The translations under genes and the position numbers were made by a program. The notes beneath the pieces were generated by a model. It had not been told where the DNA came from. It saw only the letters and a program-made list of their open reading frames with translations, and did not search any database. From the NCBI GenBank assembly GCA_014534095.1, contig JACVSD010000051.1, forward strand, positions 1-12,461: a DNA stretch of 12,461 nt, given 5' to 3'. Each line of letters begins with the position of its first letter. Within the stretch, counting starts at the first letter, position 1. This stretch comes from Nitrospiraceae bacterium (lineage in GTDB: Bacteria > Nitrospirota > Nitrospiria > Nitrospirales > Nitrospiraceae). Positions 6,963-12,461 of the stretch are shown here, in pieces.

Positions 6963-7733
6963 TCACACGTCTGTCTTGCTGAGCGCTTTGAGAAAGGGCG
7001 CCAGCGTGTCGATGGGAATTGGAAAGATGGTGGTAGAGTTTTTCTCTGCGGCAATCTCCACCAAGGTCTGCAGGTAACGGAGCTGCAGCGCGACTGGGTT
7101 TTGGCTCATGACATGCGCCGCGTCGGCGAGGCGTTGGGACGCTTCAAATTCGCCTTCTGCGTGGATTACTTTGGCGCGCCGCTCGCGCTCCGCTTCCGCC
7201 TGGCGAGCGATGGCACGCTGCATCTCCTGAGGCAGATCGACGTTTTTGACCTCCACGGCCGTCACTTTGACGCCCCACGGTTCAGTCTGCTGGTCGATGA
7301 TCCTTTGGAGATCCGCATTGATCTGCTCGCGCTTGGCGAGAAGGTCGTCGAGCTGGCTTTGGCCGAGCACACTCCGTAAGGTGGTCTGGGACATCATGGA
7401 TGTCGCATACAGATAGTCTTCCACCTGCACAATGGCGCGTTGCGGATCGACGACGCGGAAATAGATCACGGCATTGACTTTGACGGTCACGTTGTCCCTG
7501 GTGATCACGTCTTGCGGCGGGACATCCATGGTGACGGTCCTGAGGCTCACGCGGACCATTTTGTCGATGAAGGGCAGGATGATCAGCACGCCGGGGCCGT
7601 TGCCTCCCACAATGCCTCGTGCCAGGCGCCCCCACCGGAAGATCACGGCTCGCTCATACTCGGGGAGGACCTTGAACCCCATAAAGAGGATCACGAGTAG
7701 AACGAGGAGCAGGGTGAGGGGGCTGATCAGCAT
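6963..7733 (-). CDS. Slipin (prokaryotic stomatin, SPFH/band 7 domain)
   Basis: A 256-aa membrane-anchored scaffold protein. Residues 3-20 are a single N-terminal hydrophobic segment ([15 protein letters not shown]). The SPFH/band 7 domain spans about 22-175, with the typical opening [14 protein letters not shown], then [12 protein letters not shown] and [18 protein letters not shown]. Residues 168-205 form the long Ala/Glu/Arg-rich coiled-coil helix ([19 protein letters not shown]), and the tail ends with the hydrophobic [11 protein letters not shown] typical of slipins. Such proteins oligomerise on membrane microdomains. It starts 2 nt after the nfeD stop, with GAGG inside the end of nfeD as its ribosome-binding site, so the two are translated as a pair. 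This arrangement with NfeD is the well-known STOPP operon. Its exact physiological job in bacteria is still unclear. Confidence 0.93.
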   Translation of the reverse strand: MLISPLTLLLVLLVILFMGFKVLPEYERAVIFRWGRLARGIVGGNGPGVLIILPFIDKMVRVSLRTVTMDVPPQDVITRDNVTVKVNAVIYFRVVDPQRAIVQVEDYLYATSMMSQTTLRSVLGQSQLDDLLAKREQINADLQRIIDQQTEPWGVKVTAVEVKNVDLPQEMQRAIARQAEAERERRAKVIHAEGEFEASQRLADAAHVMSQNPVALQLRYLQTLVEIAAEKNSTTIFPIPIDTLAPFLKALSKTDV

Positions 7734-7735
7734 GG

Positions 7736-9076
7736 TTAGACCTCTTTCATGTGAGTCATCGGAGTGACATACAGGGTCAGTCCCTCAACGCGCAGCACCC
7801 GAGCCGATGTGCCGGCTTCGGCCGGAGGATCACTGACCGCGTCCCAGAGTTCTCCCTGTATGGCGAGCTGACCGCGGGGAGATAGCGGGGTCTTCGCGAT
7901 CCCGACCAAGCCCACCATCCCTTCGCTGCCGGTTTCGGGCACGCGGCGCATCGCTCGCACGCCCATGCCGACGAGAAACAGGGATACGGCTGACGTCGTC
8001 ACCATCACCGGTATGATCACCGCCCAGGAAAGCTGAAAAAACTCGGCGTCCGATTTGATCAGCATCAGTGAGCCAAACAGCATGGATGCGATGCCTCCGA
8101 GCGCGAGGAGACCGTAGCTCGCGACCGACGCTTCGAGAACAAAGAAGACTATGCCTAGGACGAGCAGTAGCACGCCGGCATAATTGATCGGAAGCGACTG
8201 CAGCGAATAGAACGCCAGAATCAAGCTGATGGCGCCCACGATGCCGGGGAGGATGGCGCCAGGGTTGTAAAGCTCGGCCAGAATGCCCACCGTGCCGATC
8301 GTCATGAGCAAGTACGCGATATTCGGGTCACTGAGGGCCTTCAACATTTCCAGACGAAGGCCCATTTGAAAGGGGCGGACGGCGGCCCCCTTGGTCTTGA
8401 GCGTGCTCGAGCCGCTCGCGAGAGTCACCTTCCGGCCGTGGAGCTGCGCAATCAGCGTCGGAACGTCATCCGCGACAATATCGATGAGCTGCAGTTTCAT
8501 CGCCTCCTGTTCGGTGACCGACACACTCTTTCGGACGGCATCCTCCGCCCACGCAACATTCCGGCCATGTTGTTGCGCTAAACTCTTGATATAGGCCACA
8601 GCATCGTTTTCAACCTTCTCCTTCATCGTTGCGTCCATTTCACCGCCTCCCATGGCGACAGGGTGCGCCGCGCCGATATTCGTCCCCGGCGCCATGGCGG
8701 CCACATGCGCCGCCATGGTGAGAAAGACCCCTGCGGACGCGGCACGGCCTCCGGAGGGTGCCACGAAGACTACGATCGGCACGGTGGAGGCGATGAAATG
8801 TTTGACGATGAGGCGCATCGAGGTATCGAGCCCTCCGGGTGTATCGAGCGTCACGATCAGTGCCGTGGCCTCGGTCGCTTCTGCTGAAGCGATCGCGTCA
8901 TGAAGATATTCAGCTGCGACGGGATTAATGATGCCTTCGTATGTGGCGACGACGATTTCCCCCGCCCCGGCTGCCTGGGTCCATCCGAAGAACAGGAGGG
9001 ATAGCAGGAACAGGCCGACTGGACGCGCGAGCGCCTCAACGACAGACCGTGCTGACGGTGATTGGCCGCCACACAT
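7736..9076 (-). CDS. NfeD-family membrane-bound serine protease (long NfeD, ClpP-like)
   Basis: Long-form NfeD of 446 aa. Residues 17-38 are a signal peptide or anchor. Residues 40-220 are a ClpP/crotonase-fold serine protease: [10 protein letters not shown] at 76-85, the oxyanion-type SGGRAASAG at 108-116 with probable nucleophile Ser114, then [11 protein letters not shown] at 130-140. Lys152 or Lys154 in MKEKVEND is the likely base of a Ser-Lys dyad by comparison with archaeal PH1510. Four or five membrane helices lie between about 250 and 372. The soluble C-terminal OB-fold (NfeD domain) spans about 385-440. The start at 9076 has GGAG 8 nt upstream. The downstream gene encodes slipin; in Pyrococcus the homologous protease cleaves the partner stomatin, so this is probably a protease-substrate pair. 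It is divergent from trmI across a 119-bp gap. Confidence 0.93.
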   Translation of the reverse strand: MCGGQSPSARSVVEALARPVGLFLLSLLFFGWTQAAGAGEIVVATYEGIINPVAAEYLHDAIASAEATEATALIVTLDTPGGLDTSMRLIVKHFIASTVPIVVFVAPSGGRAASAGVFLTMAAHVAAMAPGTNIGAAHPVAMGGGEMDATMKEKVENDAVAYIKSLAQQHGRNVAWAEDAVRKSVSVTEQEAMKLQLIDIVADDVPTLIAQLHGRKVTLASGSSTLKTKGAAVRPFQMGLRLEMLKALSDPNIAYLLMTIGTVGILAELYNPGAILPGIVGAISLILAFYSLQSLPINYAGVLLLVLGIVFFVLEASVASYGLLALGGIASMLFGSLMLIKSDAEFFQLSWAVIIPVMVTTSAVSLFLVGMGVRAMRRVPETGSEGMVGLVGIAKTPLSPRGQLAIQGELWDAVSDPPAEAGTSARVLRVEGLTLYVTPMTHMKEV

Positions 9077-9145
9077 AGCGAACTCCGGTGAAAACCGAAA
9101 GGTGGCGCAAACGAGTAAGGAGAAACGATTCTCAACCTATCAAGG

Positions 9146-9159
9146 AACCAACGTTGGTT
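9146..9159. promoter_or_regulatory. 14-bp perfect palindrome in the nfeD-trmI divergent gap (candidate operator)
   Basis: AACCAACGTTGGTT is its own reverse complement and sits in the only divergent spacer of the window, 69 bp before the nfeD ATG and 36 bp before the trmI ATG. That is a plausible site for a dimeric regulator. No regulator gene is adjacent, no second copy was noticed, and promoters on either side are weak by eye, so function is unproven. Confidence 0.25.
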
Positions 9160-9195
9160 GCAAACCACGGAATGGACCACCTAGAATGCGCGCCA

Positions 9196-10074
9196 ATGGC
9201 ACAGCTCAGCATCGGTGAACGCATACACCTGGTCGATAAAAAGGGACGTCAGTATGCGCTCACGCTTAAAGCGGGTGAGACGTACCAGTTCAGCGGGCAG
9301 ACGATTCCGCATGACACGTTGATCGGACGGCCGGATGGGACGCTCGTGACGTTGTCCGGCGGCAAACAGATGTTGGCGCTGCGACCGACGTTTGGCGACT
9401 ATGTGCTCAAGATGCCGCGTGGCGCGCAGGTGCTGTACCCTAAAGATCTGGCCCTGATGCCGATGTGGGCGGATGTGTATCCCGGCGCCCGCGTCTTTGA
9501 AGCGGGTACCGGATCCGGTGCGTTGACCATGGCGTTGCTGCGAGCCGTGGGACCCGCCGGCCTCGTGGTGACCTATGAAATGCGCGACGAATTCGTCCGC
9601 ACTGCCTTGAACAATATCCATCGCTACATGGGGCCGGTGCCGAACCTCGTGTCCTTGCGAAAGAACGCCTACGAAGGGATCGAGCTGCTGGAAGACGGCC
9701 GTCCCTTTGACCGGGTCGTTCTCGACCTGTCCGAGCCGTGGCAGGTCATTCCGCACGCCGCGAAGGCGCTTCGGTCAGGAGGCATGTATCTCAGTTTCGT
9801 CCCGACCGTCCCGCAGATCACCCAAACCGTGGACGCGCTTGAGCGTGCCACGGTGTTCGGGATGATCCATACCTTTGAAACCTTGCTTCGAACCTGGTCC
9901 GTGCAGGGGCGGAGTGTGCGGCCGGATCACCGAATGGTGGCCCATTCCGGATTCATCACGGTGGCGCGAAAAATTGAACCGGGGGTTCTGCGTCCGACCG
10001 CCATGCAACCGGAACAGCAGGAAGGATCGGAGGCGGAGGGTGTAACTGCAGACGGGGAGGAGTCCATTCCATGA
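9196..10074 (+). CDS. trmI: tRNA (adenine(58)-N1)-methyltransferase TrmI
   Basis: TrmI methylates N1 of A58 in the T loop of tRNAs using S-adenosylmethionine. Numbering from ATG-9196 (292 aa): an N-terminal beta domain (about 1-75, with LVDKKGRQYALTL) is followed by a Rossmann-like methyltransferase fold with motif I VFEAGTGSGALT at 100-111, acidic YE at 127-128 for the ribose hydroxyls, and VVLDLSEPW at 174-182 with the active-site Asp177. YPKD (81-84) is also characteristic. Residues 262-292 are a Glu/Gln-rich tail beyond the fold. The frame is open back to a GTG at 9088 and another ATG lies at 9172. I chose 9196 because the bacterial TrmI fold begins just there, though its ribosome-binding site is poor. 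The stop overlaps the next ATG by 4 nt (ATGA). Confidence 0.9.
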   Translation: MAQLSIGERIHLVDKKGRQYALTLKAGETYQFSGQTIPHDTLIGRPDGTLVTLSGGKQMLALRPTFGDYVLKMPRGAQVLYPKDLALMPMWADVYPGARVFEAGTGSGALTMALLRAVGPAGLVVTYEMRDEFVRTALNNIHRYMGPVPNLVSLRKNAYEGIELLEDGRPFDRVVLDLSEPWQVIPHAAKALRSGGMYLSFVPTVPQITQTVDALERATVFGMIHTFETLLRTWSVQGRSVRPDHRMVAHSGFITVARKIEPGVLRPTAMQPEQQEGSEAEGVTADGEESIP

Positions 10075-10826
10075 AACGGCTTGCCGGGAAGGTTGCCCTG
10101 GTGACCGGTGGCAATGCCGGTATCGGCGAGGCGATCGCCAAAGCGTTTTCACGGGAGGGAGCGGCCGTGGTCATAACCGGCCGTCGCCAGGAAGCTCTCG
10201 ACCGGGTGACAGGCGAAATCGAGCAGGAACAGGGGCGATGCCTGGCGGTCGCCGGTTCCGTGACCGACGAGAGCCATGCGCGCGCGGCGGTGCAGCAGGC
10301 GATCCAGCAATTCGGGTCGCTGGACATTCTCGTCAACAATGCCGGGGTCGGAGAATTCGGCCGCCGTATTCATGAAGTCGACGATGAGGCCTGGACACGC
10401 GTGCTTGACGTGAATGTGACCGGAGCTTTCCGCATGATTCGGGCCGCGGTGCCTGAAATGCTCAAGCATCGCCGTGGATCGATCGTGAATATCTCCTCAA
10501 TTGCGAGTCTGGTTGGCATTCCACAGTTGCCCGTGTACGCGGCGTCCAAAGGCGCACTCAATGCCCTTACCAGGGCCATGGCGCTCGACTATGCCAAGGA
10601 TGGGATTCGATGCAACGTAGTGACCCCCGGTTTGATCGCGACCCCAATGGCTGCGCCATTGCTGGCGAATCCCGAGCAGCTCGATCCAATCCTGGCAGAT
10701 TATCCCATACGCCGGTTAGGCACACCTCAAGAAGTGGCTAGTATGGTGCTGTATCTCGCGTCAGACGAGGCGGTATGGGTGACAGGGGGAACCTTCACGA
10801 TCGACGGAGGGAAAACCGCATGGTGA
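10071..10826 (+). CDS. Short-chain dehydrogenase/reductase (classical SDR)
   Basis: A 251-aa classical SDR, using NAD(P)H to interconvert an alcohol and a carbonyl; the substrate is unknown. Motifs in order: dinucleotide-binding TGGNAGIG at 12-19, NNAG at 89-92, Asn115 in DVNVTGAF, catalytic Ser143 in NISSIAS, and the Tyr156/Lys160 pair in YAASK, followed by PGLIATPM at 186-193 and the C-terminal TGGTFTIDGG. The basic GRR at 37-39 after the second beta strand favours NADPH. It resembles FabG/3-oxoacyl-ACP reductase-like SDRs and glucose 1-dehydrogenase-like SDRs equally, so no name is given. GGAGG lies about 8 nt before its ATG, inside trmI, and the ATGA overlap indicates coupled translation. 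aroE follows after 25 nt. Confidence 0.92.
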   Translation: MKRLAGKVALVTGGNAGIGEAIAKAFSREGAAVVITGRRQEALDRVTGEIEQEQGRCLAVAGSVTDESHARAAVQQAIQQFGSLDILVNNAGVGEFGRRIHEVDDEAWTRVLDVNVTGAFRMIRAAVPEMLKHRRGSIVNISSIASLVGIPQLPVYAASKGALNALTRAMALDYAKDGIRCNVVTPGLIATPMAAPLLANPEQLDPILADYPIRRLGTPQEVASMVLYLASDEAVWVTGGTFTIDGGKTAW

Positions 10827-10851
10827 CCGTCCTGCCCGAGCCGGTATCCTG

Positions 10852-11706
10852 ATGGACATCAATACAGAAACGCAGTTTTGCGGCGTGCTCGGAAATCCCG
10901 TGGAGCATTCGCTTTCGCCCGCCATCCACAATGCTGCCTTCAAAGAATTGGGGGTGAATTGTGTCTATCTGGCCTGGCGCGTTGAAGCCGTAGGTGAGGC
11001 CATCAAAGGGCTTCGCGCACTCGGTAATTTTCGTGGCGCGAGCGTGACCATTCCCCATAAAGTCAGTGCCATGCCGTTTCTCGATTCGGTCGAGCGTACC
11101 GCGGCGGCGATCGGCGCTATCAATACCATTGTGGCCGACCAGGGGCGGCTGACCGGGTACAACACCGACGCGACCGGTGCCCTGCGGGCGCTCAGGGAAG
11201 GGGGTGCGGAGACGCAAGGCCGGCACATCGTCATGCTGGGATCCGGCGGGGCGGCCAGAGCGATTGCGTTCGGATTGGCGGCCGAATCAGGGGCGGAGCG
11301 GCTCACGATCCTCGGCATCGACGCGCAAGAGCGCACGTCGTTGGCCTCCGATGTCCGGTCGAAGACCTCGTTGTTCGTGCAGGATGGCCAATTGGATCAT
11401 GAGACGCTTCGGACGATGCTTCCCGGCGCGCAGGTGTTGATTCACTGTACGCCCCTCGGCATGTACCCTAAAGTCGACGGGTCCTGTGTGCCCGCCTCCG
11501 TGCTACATTCCGGACTCGCCGTGATGGATATCGTCTACAATCCAAGAGAGACTAGATTGTTACGCGACGCCAAGCAACGCGGGTGCAGGATCATCCCCGG
11601 ACTCGAAATGTTTCTCAACCAGGCCGCGGCCCAATGTGAACTCTGGACCAATCGGCCGGCTCCTCTTCACATCATGCGCGCTGTCCTCGAATCGCGCTTC
11701 CCATGA
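10852..11706 (+). CDS. aroE: Shikimate dehydrogenase AroE
   Basis: AroE reduces 3-dehydroshikimate to shikimate in aromatic amino-acid synthesis. The 284-aa protein has the substrate-binding Ser20 and Ser22 in EHSLSPAIHN, catalytic Lys70 in VTIPHK, Asn91 in AINTIV, and Asp106 in GYNTDATG. The nucleotide loop GSGGAARA is at 130-137, and the family's closing motif GLEMFLNQAAAQ at 250-261. An oddity: the usual NRTxxR NADP-phosphate clamp after the second Rossmann strand is replaced by LGIDAQER (154-161), with Asp157 where the Thr of NRT would lie, which may shift preference toward NAD. The ribosome-binding site before 10852 is weak. It overlaps aroK by ATGA, so two successive pathway enzymes are made together. 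Confidence 0.94.
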   Translation: MDINTETQFCGVLGNPVEHSLSPAIHNAAFKELGVNCVYLAWRVEAVGEAIKGLRALGNFRGASVTIPHKVSAMPFLDSVERTAAAIGAINTIVADQGRLTGYNTDATGALRALREGGAETQGRHIVMLGSGGAARAIAFGLAAESGAERLTILGIDAQERTSLASDVRSKTSLFVQDGQLDHETLRTMLPGAQVLIHCTPLGMYPKVDGSCVPASVLHSGLAVMDIVYNPRETRLLRDAKQRGCRIIPGLEMFLNQAAAQCELWTNRPAPLHIMRAVLESRFP

Positions 11707-12215
11707 ACATTGTTCTGATCGGCTATCGCGGCACTGGCAAAAGCACGGTTGGACGCGTCCTGGCGGGGCGCCTCGGCCGTCAATTGATGTCGACGGACGC
11801 CGAGGTCGTGAAACGAGCGGGCCAGACAATTCCCGAGATCGTGGCGCAGCATGGATGGGAGCACTTTCGCGACCTCGAATCGCAGGTCTGCCAAGATCTA
11901 GCGGGACACGAAGGTCTCGTCATCGACACAGGCGGTGGTGCGATCTTGCGCCCGGAGAATGTCGAGGCGCTCAGAAAGACCGGCACGCTGGTGTGGCTCA
12001 CCGCGTCTGTGCCAACGATCACCCGCCGAATCGGTGGAGACACGCAACGGCCGTCGCTTACCGGAGTGAAGTCTTTCGTGGATGAGATCAAAGACGTCTT
12101 GCAGGACCGCTGGCCTAAGTACCAGGCGGCGGCCCACCATGTTGTCTCGACGGACGATCAGTCCATTGAACGGATCGTTGAAGAGATTGTGGCTCGATGT
12201 CATGCAGCACGATAG
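11703..12215 (+). CDS. aroK: Shikimate kinase AroK
   Basis: AroK phosphorylates shikimate to shikimate 3-phosphate with ATP, directly following AroE in the pathway. The 170-aa length is normal. Walker A GYRGTGKST is at 7-15. Shikimate is bound by Asp32 (STDAEV), Arg56 (HFRDLE) and the GGG at 77-79. The lid carries Arg116 (TQRPSL), and Arg136 follows in DRWPKYQ. These fit the family without exception. Its ATG lies inside the aroE stop (ATGA at 11703-11706), so it relies on coupled translation. Symbol aroK versus aroL cannot be separated by sequence alone; aroK is used as the default for the constitutive enzyme. The tRNA-Arg gene begins 55 nt after the stop. Confidence 0.95.
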   Translation: MNIVLIGYRGTGKSTVGRVLAGRLGRQLMSTDAEVVKRAGQTIPEIVAQHGWEHFRDLESQVCQDLAGHEGLVIDTGGGAILRPENVEALRKTGTLVWLTASVPTITRRIGGDTQRPSLTGVKSFVDEIKDVLQDRWPKYQAAAHHVVSTDDQSIERIVEEIVARCHAAR

Positions 12216-12232
12216 TCAGCGGGGTGGCATCC

Positions 12233-12261
12233 TTGACAACGCGTGACCAACGTGTTTGAAC
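12233..12261 (+). promoter_or_regulatory. Candidate promoter of the tRNA-Arg gene
   Basis: A perfect -35 consensus TTGACA lies at 12233-12238. After 17 nt the -10 position reads TTGAAC (12256-12261), only 3 of 6 to TATAAT. Transcription would start near 12268, just before the mature tRNA at 12271. The perfect -35 and its position are suggestive; the weak -10 leaves doubt. Confidence 0.4.
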
Positions 12262-12270
12262 TGTCGGCGT

Positions 12271-12347
<77 letters not shown>

Positions 12348-12461
12348 TAGAGATCCATCCTCGCCACTTTCCCGGCATGTCGTTCCAGATTGTCAGTGTT
12401 CCTGTCCGTGTTGCCAATGACACACCCCGCCTCATGCCGCCACCTACAAAGGTAACTCGCA

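Noticed and set aside
6762..7379. Plus-strand 205-codon open frame through the slipin gene
   Set aside because: Most of it is the antisense of slipin, a strongly supported gene; only the EF-hand-like part before 6963 is kept as an observation.
9088..9195. Upstream start (GTG at 9088 or ATG at 9172) for TrmI
   Set aside because: The extra residues are basic, unlike the family's N-terminus, and would cover the divergent spacer; the fold begins right after the ATG at 9196.
12377..12461. Plus-strand frame beginning MSFQIVSVPV and open to the right edge
   Set aside because: It reads somewhat like protein but has no ribosome-binding site and only 28 codons are visible, so it cannot be told from chance.

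Overview
The window is a gene-dense, high-GC stretch of bacterial chromosome made almost entirely of housekeeping and cell-envelope genes. No phage, transposon, CRISPR or plasmid gene is visible. The gene mix (a TrmI-type tRNA m1A58 methyltransferase, an NfeD/slipin pair, an RpoD/RpoS-like sigma factor beside an HtrA protease, and a hexameric-type glutamate dehydrogenase) together with the GC content would fit a Nitrospira-like member of Nitrospirota. That placement is inference from gene content and style, not a sequence search.

Layout. (1) Positions 93-1010, plus strand: a secreted D,D-carboxypeptidase of family S11 for cell-wall remodelling. (2) Positions 1070-5434, minus strand, read right to left: an HtrA-like periplasmic serine protease, the octanoyltransferase LipB, a Glu/Leu/Phe/Val-type dehydrogenase, a 96-aa protein of unknown function and, behind its own good promoter, a 177-aa secreted protein of unknown function that converges on the carboxypeptidase gene. 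(3) Positions 5444-6736, minus strand: a sigma-70 family factor lying directly upstream of htrA, with a perfect 12-bp hairpin in the spacer between them. (4) Positions 6963-9076, minus strand: nfeD followed by a slipin/stomatin gene, a classic membrane protease and SPFH-protein pair. The 226-bp gap between slipin and the sigma gene is A/T-richer and can be read to give one perfect EF-hand/dockerin-like loop. (5) Positions 9196-12215, plus strand: trmI, an SDR oxidoreductase, aroE and aroK, joined by two ATGA overlaps and one 25-nt gap. (6) Positions 12271-12347: tRNA-Arg(TCG) with an encoded CCA, just after a consensus -35 hexamer.

How the genes work together. The minus-strand string htrA-lipB-gdh is tightly coupled (TAATG overlap, then a 14-nt overlap) and follows the sigma gene, so envelope quality control, protein lipoylation and ammonia/glutamate exchange may share transcripts with a sigma factor. 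NfeD and slipin are expected to form a membrane proteolysis module. The plus-strand operon supplies two consecutive steps of the shikimate pathway (3-dehydroshikimate to shikimate to shikimate 3-phosphate) together with a tRNA modification enzyme and an SDR of unknown substrate.

I found no convincing undescribed multi-gene system. The most worthwhile oddities are the hairpin between the sigma gene and htrA, the sigma factor's roughly 95-residue insert and twin starts, the EF-hand-like fragment, an unusual cofactor loop in AroE, and two unrecognised proteins.
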